A stretch of 64,000 nucleotides of DNA from Chlamydoabsidia padenii (GCA_025330725.1 JAIWND010000012.1:62001-126000), one strand, 5' to 3'; positions 46,750 through 57,922 are shown, numbered from the stretch's first letter. Program-made: numbers and translations. Notes: generated by a model not told the origin, from the letters alone.

Positions 46750-47520
46750 TATTGAGTAGGTCTATAAAGTGGGAAGTAAAGAAAGAGAGAGAGAGAGAAA
46801 AAGAGAGAAAGAGAGAGAAGAGATCCCTTTTATTTCTCCCCCAGAAAGCATTGATTGGATTCTGATTGGTCAAATTGAAATTCCGACTTTCTTTTTCTTT
46901 TTTGAAAACCAACAAACTTTGTCCATTTTATTAGTAGTGATAACAAGAGCACCACTACGATAAAAAAGAAGCAAAAGCAAAAGCAGAGTGGCTTCATGCT
47001 TCTCATCCATATCATACGCTTGGATCAAGATATTACCAATTTAAATCCCGCCAGTAGCTCTATGATGCATCGAGAAACTTACCATCCATCAGATGTACTG
47101 GGAGTAAAACATTTACATACGGTCTATTGCTAGTCATCTTTAATGATTTAAAGTACTATATTTTTGATCATTATACTATAATCATGTACTTTTGGTTTAA
47201 TGGGTGTGCATTGGACCTTTCACCCCCCCCCCCAAAAAAAGACGGGATTTGAAATTCCATTTTTAAATGGCCAGTTACTCCTCTTGCTTCTCTTCTTTTT
47301 ATCCCCCCATCTTTATAGCATTTACACCCTTCACTACACCAAGCACTCCAAAGAGGAAACGACAGTGATTCCAATTACGAATAAACTTTTGTTCATAGTA
47401 CATCTGCCAGTCAAGAACAAGAATGCAGCTCGATCAACACAAATAACACTCTCATCCTCGAAACATCTCTGGTACTCTAATCCTTAATTAAAAACACTTT
47501 GGTTAGTCAACCTGGAAACA
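46750..47520. other. divergent intergenic region
   Basis: A GA-rich block lies at 46780-46820. It holds a reverse motif copy TTTAAATCCCGCC at 47040-47052, upstream of the APSES-like gene and in its orientation, and a forward copy CGGGATTTGAAATT at 47243-47256, upstream of the next unit. A C run lies at 47223-47233. No confident gene. Confidence 0.5.
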
Positions 47521-48135
47521 TGCTTTCTCTGCCCTTTTGGTTTGGTCAAGTACAGGTAAAGAAAAGAAATTCATATTGCCCTTAATCTTTGTATTCGCAC
47601 GCTCACTCACTCCTTCCTTACCTCATAGAAAAGAAGCAAGAGCTTTTGCCAATACCGAACTACTATCTGCAGGTAAAGTATAATAAAGACTTGATGAAAT
47701 ATTACCCGTTAACTCTTCGTCATAGTCTCACCAGGTAGTCAGATCAACATCATTATTGTAGGTTTCAATATGGTCTTGCTCAACCACAGGTAACTTTATA
47801 TATATCAGACTATACTTTATATTTAATAACCACTCTCTTCTTCTTTATCATACTATCCTACCATACCAGTGTCCTTTTCATTAGACGGCAATCTATCAAC
47901 AAAAACCAAAAAGTACAAGTAATAATGGATCAACAACAAGGTGGAGTAACAATGACCCTATGCACCGACTCACCATTATCATCAGCAACTACTGGGAGAC
48001 AACCATCAAAAAGAAACTCAACAATCTATTTGCTGGGAATCTTCCTACCTACGTGCTACGACAAATGTGTGCTCACTCATCCAACAAATCTTCGATTGAC
48101 AATACCTCACCTTTCTCAATAACACAACATCATGG
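47521..48135 (+). other. spliced small gene of uncertain frame
   Basis: Four apparent exons (to 47556, about 47631-47671, about 47735-47791, about 47869-48122) have good GTAAAG/GTAACT donors and CAG/TAG acceptors. One frame joins exons 2 to 4 as ...EARAFANTELLSAGSQINIIIVGFNMVLLNH then SVLFIRRQS and stays open to 48122, with a likely membrane span. No ATG in exon 1 fits that frame. The ATG at 47519 fits a second frame (LSLPFWFGQVQ) that also stays open with other acceptors to about 48133. A motif copy lies upstream. I recognise no family. Confidence 0.45.
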
Positions 48136-48191
48136 ATGAACCTATCATCAATTAACAATAGATCATACCTTAGAATAGTCTCCCTCCCCTC

Positions 48192-48195
<4 letters not shown>

Positions 48196-48222
<27 letters not shown>
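48196..48222 (+). repeat. TTA trinucleotide microsatellite
   Basis: About nine tandem ATT units in the spacer before the bZIP gene. Confidence 0.7.
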
Positions 48223-48224
<2 letters not shown>

Positions 48225-48270
48225 AATGTGTCAAATAAACAATCTGGATCATTTTACAAAAAGTTAAAAG

Positions 48271-48284
48271 GCGGGAATTTAAAT
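48271..48284 (+). promoter_or_regulatory. GCGGGAATTTAAAT motif, distal copy before the bZIP gene
   Basis: A variant copy 232-245 bp upstream of the bZIP start. A second and better copy lies closer. Confidence 0.4.
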
Positions 48285-48405
48285 GATACGGAGTACTTGA
48301 TTGCATGATTCTGATAACATCATATCATATCATTTCATTGTGTGCAAAGAAGTACTGATTACTGGGTGTGCTGCTTCTCAATTTGATAGGAGCTAAAAAT
48401 AGCAG

Positions 48406-48420
48406 ACGGGATTTAAAATT
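48406..48420 (+). promoter_or_regulatory. ACGGGATTTAAAATT motif, proximal copy before the bZIP gene
   Basis: 96-110 bp upstream of the ATG and in gene orientation. A strong match to the recurrent element. Confidence 0.5.
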
Positions 48421-48515
48421 ATTTCATTGGCTGGTCTCATTTCGAGAATCCTCCACTTTCTTTCCCATTCTTTTTTCTTCTTTTTATCTCAACTCCTTTA
48501 ACAATTATATATTCC

Positions 48516-50232
48516 ATGATATTGGACTCACCTACTATAACTATTAAACAGGAACCTGACGCCCTTCAAGAGGAACAAGATGACGTGGTATTATCTTATT
48601 TGAATTCTGATTATGTAACAACCGATACGATGACTTCAACAGAATCAAACGACCCACCTTCACCACCCTACTCGACTTCTTCAGCCTCAACAGACGCAGC
48701 ACCTTCTTTAATGGATTTGGATATGGATTTGTCTATGGATAATAATACTTCTTCTTTGTACACACAAGATCCCTTTTTACTCCATTTGCAAACTACACTC
48801 AATCAACAAGGCATGCCATTCTCTTGGCCGACTGCAACTTGGCCCATGGGTCCCATTCAAGGGGGTGCTGACCCTTGTTTACTAGATCTTTCCACCAATC
48901 CACTCTCCTTTTTATCGCCATCACCTCCACTCTATCAGCCCGGTGACCAACAACAAAAGCAACCTGAACAACACTCGAAAAAGAAAGGGGGAGGACGGAA
49001 AAAGCGGGAGGTGTCGATTGCCCCTGCACCACTGACACCCATCTTACCAGCAACTACACCAGAACATCACGTGCTCAAACAAGAAACATCTGTCACACCC
49101 TCATTGGATAATCAACAAGACGAACGATCACCAGCCGAGATCGCCCATGCCAAACGCCAGGAACGATTGATCAAGAACCGTGCCGCAGCCTTAATGTCTA
49201 GAAAACGGAAAAGAGAACACTTGACGACATTGGAAGAGGAACGACAACAACTGACTAACGAAAATCAATCTTTACGCTCAAAAGTATCCAGTCTTGAAGC
49301 ACGTGTGGTCTCTCTAGAACAAGAAAATATGGAATTGAAACGGAAACTATCATCATCATCTTCTTCTTCTATTGGACATAAGCAGCATCAGCATCATCAT
49401 ATATCATTGGCTACACCAAAGCATGCAAAGACTACGGGAATGGTATTTATGGTAAGAGCAAATAATAATGATAATGGTAATAATATCACTAATCTCATTA
49501 TTTAATTAATTAATAGATCATTCTCTTCTCCTTTGCCTTGTTTACATTACCTTCATCACATTCACCAGACCATTTGACTGTAGGTGGTAGTGGTCCTGTT
49601 AAACCCAATATACCTTTAATTGGATCAAGCTCATCAAGGTAAGTAAATAAAAGACCAATTCCAACAGTAACATACTAACGAAAACTTATAGTGTTCCTGA
49701 AATTAGAATGGATCTAGTCGACAACACCGATACAACAGCAACCATTACCTCCACCTCATTGCCCGATAATACGACGACGACAGACTTGATGTTGATAGAC
49801 CACGTACAACCTGACGACTTGCAAACATGGATCAAGGAAACACTCAACAAACAAGACCACCATGAAACAAGTCTTGTACAATGGCATAATGGATCTACTT
49901 TGCCTCTCTATCTCTATACCAACCAATTCTCTCGTGTGATACCGAGTGACACCATGACTGACACTACAGAACGAACATTGTCTATTCTTTGCCCACTGAA
50001 CCAGACCACTTCATCATGTCCTTCTTACCTCCAAATTGATGTCCAGGTCATTGGGTCAAGGGTGCTGGAGGGTGAACTAAAACATATGGATCGGCAGGAA
50101 GAACAACAAAAATCAGGTGGGGATTCGGCCATGATGCTTGGACATGGCAAGGATAGACGTCGGAATATACATCACTTGCGGAAGACAACCATCGAAGGTG
50201 CCTCCCGTTTTTCGAGGGTCATCATAGAATAG
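48516..50232 (+). CDS. membrane-anchored bZIP transcription factor (ATF6/CREB3-like arrangement)
   Basis: Exons 48516-49451, 49517-49638, 49692-50232 encode 532 aa. The acidic Ser/Asp-rich N-terminus has an activation-domain look and a sumoylation-type IKQEP at 10-14. A basic region, KRQERLIKNRAAALMSRKRKR (213-233), leads into a leucine zipper (LTTLEEERQQLTNENQSL onward). Immediately after a His-rich linker comes one hydrophobic span, GMVFMIILFSFALFTLPSS (308-326), built across the first splice, then about 200 polar residues. Basic-zipper, span, luminal tail is the order of ATF6/CREB3 factors, released by proteolysis during ER stress. That function is inferred. The span is short and might be a buried helix instead. 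Confidence 0.8.
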
Positions 50233-50401
50233 CTTCCCACCCCCAGTTTATACTTGTAATACCATTTTTATCATATAAATACTCTTCTACCTAAATAAAT
50301 AATACCAATATAAAAAAAAGTCTTATTTGATCTATGGTCATTGTGTGCTGTTGCTGTGAAAAGCTATCTGCTTGTTAATAAAGGCTGAATACGGAAGGGT
50401 A

Positions 50402-50414
50402 TTTTCAAATCCCG
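50402..50414 (-). promoter_or_regulatory. TTTTCAAATCCCG motif upstream of KGD4
   Basis: 77-89 bp before the KGD4 ATG, in reverse orientation. Confidence 0.5.
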
Positions 50415-50490
50415 ACTACACTGGACCCTAATTTACCCACCCTCGCCGCTTTTTTTTTTCCTTCTTGTTTTTCTCTCCCATCGATTCAAC

Positions 50491-50921
50491 ATGCATTTCT
50501 CAAAAACACTACGTGCCGGCCATCAACCTATGATTCGTTTTGTCGGATCAAGACAAAAGCTATGGAAAGGCAAGTCAACCAAACTGAAAAAAAAAAACGA
50601 ATTCTCAACTAACTCTTTTGTGTGTGTGTGTTATAGAATCACCACCTCACCATGGCGCTCATCCTTTGACACCCGCTAACCTCGAAAAGCATGTACCAAA
50701 GGCCGAACCTAAAGCCGCCGCTGCCAATAATACGAATATCACCGGAAGCATCGAAATGAGCCAACTGCCTGCTCGTTACAGACGTTTACCCTTGTCCGAA
50801 GTAGAAATGGAAGCTGTCGAGGTAAATGGACAATGGATAACAAAATGGAGCTACTTGATTACTGATCTTTTTTTTTTTTACTTGACTCTTGTAGCTTGGT
50901 GGTGCCAATGTCATTTATTAG
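50491..50921 (+). CDS. KGD4: 2-oxoglutarate dehydrogenase subunit 4 (Kgd4/Ymr31)
   Basis: Exons 50491-50569, 50637-50821, 50895-50921 encode 96 aa. Hallmarks are PMIRFVGSRQKLW near the N-terminus, PPHHGAHPLTP mid-protein, and a C-terminal LPARYRRLPLSEVEMEAVELGGA, which match Kgd4 (the former mitochondrial ribosomal protein Ymr31/MRPS36). It tethers the E3 subunit to the E1-E2 core of mitochondrial oxoglutarate dehydrogenase. The basic N-terminus serves as targeting sequence. The first intron begins GCAAGT instead of GTAAGT, and no usable GT lies nearby. The last exon is 27 nt including the stop. Confidence 0.9.
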
Positions 50922-51636
50922 TCTATCCTTAACAATAACACAACCCATAAACAACTACTTGTCTTTTTATTTGTATAGTTGATATATGATTTATAATAAA
51001 AACACACCCATATACTCTTTTATTTAACCACTGTCCCCATCCATGTCTACAAATGTTATCATGGTGCAATCCGATAATAAGAAGCATGTTATTTTATTAA
51101 TTATTGGTATATCAAATATATAATCAATCATTCTAGTTAATCTATGTATTTGGCGAGAGAAGACTAGTCCACTTGGTTATAGACCACGTTCGTACAAAGT
51201 CGATAGTAAAGTTGGCCCTGTATATAATATCACCTTGTTATACCTACTTTTAATAATGAGTGTAGAATAAAAAGTTGGAGAGATCATTAATGTCCACGCT
51301 GTTCCTTATTATCAGAACCAGTCCGACACTAGCCAGATTTAAAAGTAAAAGTGGGGGGGGGGTTTGGTTCAAAAAGCGGAAGAAAAGAAGAATGGTGCGT
51401 CGGGAAAAGCGGATAAATGAATTCGGATTTCCAAGACATTTGATTGGCTCGTTCACCGTGAAGCAAGTTGACGATGAAGCAGTTTGCCTTTGCTGTTGTT
51501 TACTTCTGTGAATGTTTCCATTATTGTCACTTGATCCCTCGTGTAGCATCGAGTTTATTCTTTTTCTATCTTCAATGAGTATTGATAAAGTAGTCAGAAT
51601 CCATCTCACCTTTGGTTTATGCTGATGGGATAGTTT
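50922..51636. other. intergenic between KGD4 and ERG6
   Basis: No supported gene. A 119-codon minus-strand frame at 51250-51609 overlaps a 78-codon plus frame; neither has family features. A nine-base G run lies at 51353-51361. Confidence 0.5.
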
Positions 51637-51650
51637 GTCGGGTTTAAAAT
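51637..51650 (+). promoter_or_regulatory. GTCGGGTTTAAAAT motif upstream of ERG6
   Basis: 138-151 bp before the ERG6 ATG, in gene orientation, followed by a C/T-rich tract. Confidence 0.5.
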
Positions 51651-51787
51651 GCCGACATGCGATTTGCGATAAAAGTGGGTCAATGGGAATCTTTTTCGTT
51701 CTTCTTTCTTTTCTTTTATTCTCCCCCCCCCTTTTTTTTAAATCACTTTAAATATCTTCCCCACATTAAACATAATATTATTTTATA

Positions 51788-53175
51788 ATGACCATCACTA
51801 TGGATACCGAAGAAACCAAACTAATGCGAACCCTCCATGGCCAACTTGTGTTTGACGAAAACAGTTTCCTCAAAAAGCTGGGGCAAAAGGACGACACCTT
51901 GAATAACCAAGTGGCCAAATCATACCAAAGTTTATGGCAAGATCAAGATAAACTCAAGGATAATGACTCTTTTGTGGATGATCGACGAGAAAAGGCCCAA
52001 TCGATGACAAATTCGTTTTATGACCTTGTCACTGACTTTTATGAATACGGTAAGCAAGAAGGGAAAATACAAAAAGAAACTGATATACTAACTAGCTACT
52101 TTTATCATAAAGGTTGGGGGAAATCATTCCATTTTGCCAGGCTATATAAAGGTAATAATTTATTAGATTCTATGCTAAAAGGAGGGTTGTGTGCTATCAT
52201 TGGTGGGCATTAAATTCTCTCTCTCTTTTGTATAGGTGATACTTTTGAACAAAATATCAATCGCCACGAAGGTTTTCTTGCACTCAAACTGGGACTGAAT
52301 CAAAACATGCATGTATTGGATGTAAGTTACATAAACTAGAACATAAAGGGTAAAAAACAGATGAACTAACCATTAGCATGATTAATGATTGTTTTTAGGT
52401 CGGCTGTGGTGTTGGTAAGTGGAGGGGAAAAAAAGGTGTATAAACACAACTACTAATCTTCTTCTTAGGTGGACCATTAAGAGAAATTGTTAAAGCATCT
52501 GGTGGAGCACATGTGACAGGTATCAATAACAATGCATATCAAATCGAACGCTGCCTGGCCTACTCTACAAAATACGGTCTCTCCTCTCACACGGACTTTA
52601 TCAAAGGCGACTTTACAAACATGCCAATGGACGATGCCACCTTTGACTCGGTTTTTTCCGTTGAAGCCACCGTCCATGCCCCTCGATTGGAAATGGTGTA
52701 TGCTGAAATCTTTCGGGTTCTGAAACCGGGTGGTCGTTTTGCCTGCTACGAATGGTGTACGACAGACAACTATGACGAAAACGACATGACCCTTAAAAAG
52801 GTGATCCATGCTATCGAACAAGGTAATTCGATATCCAAACTCTACTCTAAAAAGGAATGCTTGGCGGCACTTCGGTCAGTGGGCTTCAACGTGGTCGAGG
52901 AATGGGATGCGGCGGATCCATTGGATGGTGCTACTGTGCCTTGGTATTACACACTCAGCAGACCTGACCCTGGCTTACGTGGTTGGTTAAGATCTCCTTG
53001 GGGGCGTCGGTACACTGATTATTTGCTTACTTTTTTGAACAAAATCAATATGGTGCCTTTGGGTGTACTGGAAACGTCTCAGCTGTTAAATGCTGCTGCT
53101 GATAACTTGGTCCTAGGTGGTGAACTGGGTATATTTACTCCCATGTTCTTCTTCATGGCGGAAAAACCTTTGTAG
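51788..53175 (+). CDS. ERG6: sterol 24-C-methyltransferase
   Basis: Exons 51788-52049, 52113-52151, 52236-52321, 52399-52414, 52469-53175 encode 369 aa, near yeast Erg6 (383). [20 protein letters not shown] is the Erg6 sterol-binding signature. SAM motif I is VLDVGCGVGGPLREI; part of it is carried by a 16-nt exon. GDFTNMP, FDSVFSVEATVHAP and VLKPGGRFACYEW are the later methyltransferase motifs, and the C-terminal sterol-MT domain ends TPMFFFMAEKPL. The enzyme methylates zymosterol at C-24 on ER or lipid droplets in ergosterol synthesis. Identification is certain. Confidence 0.97.
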
Positions 53176-54560
53176 CATAGTTTAATGTGTTTAGATAGTG
53201 GGTTATGTAGTCTTGTGTTATTTTATTATCTTTTACAATTGTTAATCATTCCCTAATAAAAACCAATCTGATACATTTATTTTGTTGTGATACTCGGCGA
53301 CATTTGAATATGTTGCCATTTTCAAAGTCCAACTCCATATACTTTGACGAATCGGTAAAAGGTACCGCCGCTACACGGTCAATTCAAACAATTATGCCGC
53401 ATATTATATTTAAATCCCGCCAACAAGCCATGATTTTTTTACATCACATAGATAATGATTTTATTGATAGTAATAATTATAAATACAAAGTTGATAAAAT
53501 AAAACTAGTATACTAGAGTACTTAAATCTATTGTAGAATGTAAAAGTATACCAAGTCCGCAAAGACCTTATCGATGCACAGCTGTTACCTCTTGCTGATG
53601 CCTGGTAATCGTTCGTTGTTGCCAGATTCCAGTTATAGGAGGGTATATGGCTTGACAATGTGCTGCTAATCATATAAGCCTGATAAAAACTCGTAGAGTA
53701 GATCGACCAAGATAATAGAAACTAGATGCATTGAGGCCAAAAAAAAAAAAAAAAAAAAAAAAGTCGCCATGAGAGGGATGTGAATCCATGAGCCACCAAG
53801 AGGGACATGTATATTGCAACCATAATTAGCCCTTTTGAGACCAAGAATCGAGTAGCTATTAAAACGATGATTAGATTAAGCAAGTCGACACTTTTTGTTT
53901 CCTTTATCAACTTACGTTAAAGATTGAGGCAACAACTACATATATAAAGTGGTTTGTGCCTTGATAGTTGTTAATAGAATCATAGTGAGGATGAGTATGA
54001 AATGACAAAGCGAAAGAAAGGGAAAGCCACCTCGCCTCCATTTTTTTTTCTTAACCTACCGTATTTCAAATCCCGCCCACCGTCGCCTCATTTTTCAAAA
54101 ATGACAGAACATGGTTTCACGCACAAAATGATTCAGCATATGCGCCACAAATTCATATTACCATAATTATGAGCCACGTAAGATGTGCCAAGCAATAGAT
54201 GAGTCTCTTGATAAAAGTGAAAGGGAGTGAAATGCATAACTAGATGTGGTTGGTGTTCTTGAAAGTTGAACTCCCTAAGAAAAAGAACCTGAATTCGGTT
54301 AAAGTAAAATAAGAGCCACCTCCTAATAAATTTAGGGCCAAAGGGGGGGAGGGGGTGACTATAAATAAATCAAAACATGATATTCCATTGGTCTACATTT
54401 CCATCTCCGACCACAGGGACTAAAAATAGATGGGTTTTCAATTTGCATGAATTGCTTGTCCATTTTGATCAAAGAACATATAAAAGCAACCGCCTTCTCT
54501 CTCTTTCCACTTTTTTTTTTTTTTTTTTTTTTCAATTATCTTATAGAAAAAAAAACTGAC
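53176..54560. other. intergenic, possibly with a non-coding transcript
   Basis: No clear gene. Minus-strand splice-like signals (donor at about 53915, acceptor before 53855) and a hydrophobic frame (VAIYMSLLVAHGF) lie between 53460 and 53960, but the frame runs into a T run coding poly-Phe. Two reverse motif copies are seen: ATTTAAATCCCGCC (53408-53421) and ATTTCAAATCCCGCC (54063-54077). A TATAAAAG box lies at 54479-54486, upstream of the next gene. Confidence 0.5.
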
Positions 54561-54905
54561 ATGACCAAGAAACGTGTGCAATTTGAAAACACACCACATA
54601 TCATCTATTACTCTTGCGATGACCTCGATGATCCTGATACCACCTTGGCTCACTTTTACCAGCACCAATCCACATTCAAGACCACAAAAAAACCAAGCTT
54701 CAAATCATCTTCAATATCAAGACGACCACATATACCATGCTTGGATCTTTCTCATCTTTATCGATTTACTCTTCCACCTACCACACTAACGAATAATTTA
54801 AACACCGATCGTCTTCCTCGACCATTGTCACCACCTTTACTCTCAATAGACACTCTCCATCATACCCCTCTTTACTACACTGCTCTATCCACTTGTTATT
54901 TTTGA
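54561..54905 (+). CDS. small hypothetical protein with an RVxF-like motif
   Basis: Single exon of 114 codons from the ATG at 54561, which follows a TATAAAAG box by about 80 bp. The start MTKKRVQFENTPHIIYYS holds KRVQF, the form of a protein phosphatase 1 docking motif, followed by an acidic CDDLDDPD patch. The middle is Ser/Lys-rich, and a Leu/Pro/Thr-rich tail ends CYF. No domain is recognised. The PP1 link is only motif-based. The frame can be extended upstream but through a poly-Phe run, so the internal ATG is preferred. Confidence 0.55.
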   Translation: MTKKRVQFENTPHIIYYSCDDLDDPDTTLAHFYQHQSTFKTTKKPSFKSSSISRRPHIPCLDLSHLYRFTLPPTTLTNNLNTDRLPRPLSPPLLSIDTLHHTPLYYTALSTCYF

Positions 54906-55188
54906 AACCTTTACCCACATTCTATTACATTTATTAATACTAAAGTCAATAAACTATCTTGAACAATATGCATGCACAGCCTTTATATCATTCACATGGG
55001 ACAAGCAAGCCAAGACACATATTCCATAAAGTCATGATGGTTAAAAGGTTTATTTTTTATTTTTATATTTATAATAATTTGAGGGTAAAGTTAGGGACTA
55101 TTTGGGTAATATATACTAGAGGGGAAAAGCTATTGACAGTTGATATAAATGTATGTCAAACTATGTACTAAAGTGACATTATCGATGA

Positions 55189-56348
55189 TTACTGATCAAA
55201 AACAACAGTAATGTCATTATTACTAGTCGTCACCTTGAGAGATCCACCATGTTTTTTGATTCGATGACCTTCCCGATCATTCCCCTTTTTGTCATTGTTG
55301 TAAACGATAGCATCTTGTCGATCCTCGATTGTTACAGCTCTGTTTTTAGATGTCGTCAATTTAAATTCCCCTGCAAAGTTCGATGGCTAAGATATTTATA
55401 TAAAAAAAAAAAAAGTGACATTAAATACCATCATCATTATCAAGACATATTTTAACCTACCATATGGACAATAATGGGAGCATTACTAGTAGCAACTTCG
55501 ATATTGATCTTGCGCCCGGACCTTCTTTCAGAAGGCTTGACAAAAAGACGGAGAGGGGCATTACTTGTTTTCACGACCAAGGACCGAGTTGGTTGAGCAT
55601 GGAGGACACGGATTTCAGCATTACTAGTGACCACCGAAATATTCTTGGCGATCAGAGCAGTGGTATCAAACAAAAGACGAGCATTGGAAGTCTTGATATC
55701 CAAGTCCCGTTTCACACTAATGTTTCCACCTGACAAACCCACAGTGGCGTTCGCTGTGTGCATCTTGATATTGGTGGCGTTCATCGATTTCCCCGTCCAC
55801 TGAACCGCACCGTTCACGCTGAGTAGTTGGATACTCCGCCTAGCTTCCAATGATCCAGATACATTCACCATGGCGTTTTTAGTTTGTAAAAAGAAGCGTT
55901 TGCCTTGCCAAAGAGGTTGTGTCCATTTCAATGCCTTGTTGTTTTCCTTTTGTTCCACTGACGAGGATGCTCGTCGTTTGCCACGACAACGATCTGATTG
56001 TGACGAATGGCTAGAGGCGGACGAATAAGAAGACGAGGATGAGCTTGAGGACTTTTCAGAGGAGCAAGATAATCGCCGTGCCTTGGAATGACCAGAAGGA
56101 CCAGCTGATGAGAATCTTGTTTCACTAGATGAAGAAGGACCAGCTGAGGAAGATCTTTTTATACTAGTTGAGGAAGGACCAGTATGAGAGCAAGACCCAG
56201 AGTCAGGAATACCAGGTCGTTGTCCAGTGTTTTGAGAGCCAGCCAGACCAAGTGAATATGTTGGAGGTAATGTTTCTGTGTGAAAAGAAGAAGATGCACT
56301 TCTGCTATGGTCTTGACTGATTTCAGAATAAGGTGGTGGAGCGTCCAT
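55189..56348 (-). CDS. DUF4097-like putative adhesin-fold protein with PPPY motif
   Basis: Exons 56348-55461 and 55386-55189 encode 361 aa. The start MDAPPPYSE gives a PPPY motif, a ligand of Nedd4/Rsp5 WW domains, followed by a second PPTY-like site (LPPTYS). Residues 40-150 are Ser-rich. From about 160 a series of beta strands repeats a pattern with VxTSNA, TANATVGLS, IKTSNARLLF, VVTSNAEIRV, VKTSNAPLRL and VATSNAPIIV, as in the DUF4097 putative adhesin family. The second exon continues it (LTTSKNRAVTI, VTTSNNDITVVF). No signal peptide, so it is probably cytosolic. An upstream in-frame extension through poly-Phe is rejected as the start. Confidence 0.8.
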
Positions 56349-56781
56349 GGTAAAGCGATATTTTGAGTTAAAAGAAAGGAGGAAAAAAAAAAAAAAGAAA
56401 AAACCAAAAGTTTTTAAAAGCGCCAAGGCTTAGCGGGGCTTGAAAATGATACAGTGCATAGTCAAGGATAACATACCACAAGCCAAGCTCTTACTTTTTT
56501 TAAAAAATCTACAAAGTTGTAGTACTGTAGATAATGATTTTTCATTTATGATACACTGACATGCTTTAGGGTAAAAGGACGTTTGATTAGATGTAAAACC
56601 TATTATACAATAAAACGAAATCAAGTGCATGCATACAAATATGTTATAAAAGCGTTTTTATTAGTTAGTATAAAATGTAATCCAAATGTGTGTGAATAGA
56701 TGTGGGGGAAGAATATGGTAAACTGTAAATATGGCGAAGAGAAGAGGAGAGGGGAATATAAACTACAATGATTACAGATGA
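56349..56781. other. spacer between DUF4097-like gene and Nudix gene
   Basis: Holds GCGGGGCTTGAAAA at 56433-56446, 85-98 bp upstream of the DUF4097-like start, and the Nudix 3' UTR. No gene. Confidence 0.6.
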
Positions 56782-57922
56782 TCATAATCTTGATTTGATG
56801 ACTGTATTGGTTTGGTTGTTATAAGCGATAACATTGGAGTCATGCTGGAGTTGATTACTGGCAAATGTAATCAATTGCTGAGTAATCCGTAAAGTGATAC
56901 CCCAAAGAATGACAGGTTCGTTTTGTTCGACTTTATTAGGTATCGTACTTGTTGGTAAAGTAATAGAAGGTACTTGTACAACACCAGGTCGAGGATCTTC
57001 TAATAATCTTTGTTTATCAGGTATATGAGTGGCAAATGGGTCGTAGTTGGTTGTGGGTGTCGATAGTAGATATTGTAGTCGAACCCCTATAGGTCAAATG
57101 ACATAAAAAAAGTTATATGACTGTAGTTTATTATTTTCATGTTTGATGTGCACTCACAATGGACAGCAGCGACTTCCCCAGGTTGTATTGTTAGTGGTGG
57201 TGTTTTAGGTGCAAGTTGAAGGAAGACTAGACAAAAGACAAAAAGATTAGTAAATGTATGTATAATCCATATAAAGAGGGGACATACCAAAGGGCACAAG
57301 AATCATCATGAATTTATCACCAACTGATGTAATGGTTATGTCATCCAATTTCCCCAAATGAAGAAAGTCAGGTCCACCCAAGTCAAGGCCTACTTCTTCA
57401 TCCACTTCACGCATGGCTGTATCCAAATCCGTTTCGTTTTCTTCGCTTTTACCTCCAGGGAATGCAACCTACAAACATAAAGCTAATTAGTACTTTACTT
57501 TACAATCATGACAAGGCAGTTCTTCTTCTTCTTTTCTTTATTTTTTACCTGACCAGAAAACATATCACCAGGACGTTTGGCTCGTTGAATAAACATCAGT
57601 TCCAGTTCACCGGGTTGAGATTTCATTTGATTCATAAAGGATGCCAGTATTGAAGACGACCCACCAGTCGTAGGTAGCGCTGATACATCAAGCTTGTTCA
57701 TTGTCGAGCCAGTGTCATATTTCCAACGTAATATGGCTGCCACACCTGCACGCCTGGGATGAGATGCCGGTGAAGTTTTGTTGACTATGGGTCTTGCATG
57801 GAGATTATCAATTAGGGTTCGTAATTCTATTCTCAAACCAAAAGGATCGTCATTAGATTCTAGGGCAAATTGTTCATTGAGGACGAGGTAATCTTTTAAT
57901 TATACTTACCTTGTAGAGACAT
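56782..57922 (-). CDS. Nudix hydrolase (NUDT8/Pcd1-like coenzyme A diphosphatase)
   Basis: Exons 57922-57910, 57826-57549, 57468-57288, 57226-57158, 57086-56782 encode 281 aa. The first exon codes only MSLQ plus one base. The Nudix box is GGKSEENETDLDTAMREVDEEVGLD, matching GX5EX7REUXEEXGU with catalytic glutamates. Upstream, RAGVAAIL and LMFIQRAKRPGDMFSGQVAFPGGK match the CoA-type Nudix family (yeast Pcd1, mammalian NUDT7/8), which hydrolyses CoA derivatives in peroxisomes or mitochondria. The C-terminus (SRL) resembles a type 1 peroxisomal signal, supporting a peroxisomal site by inference. Substrate is by family only. Confidence 0.88.

Noticed and set aside
51250..51609. 119-codon minus-strand open frame between KGD4 and ERG6
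   Set aside because: It is overlapped by a similar frame on the other strand; neither has conserved features.
53460..53960. Minus-strand hydrophobic frame with splice-like sites
   Set aside because: It includes a poly-Phe run from a T homopolymer and has no clear start; a non-coding transcript is as likely.
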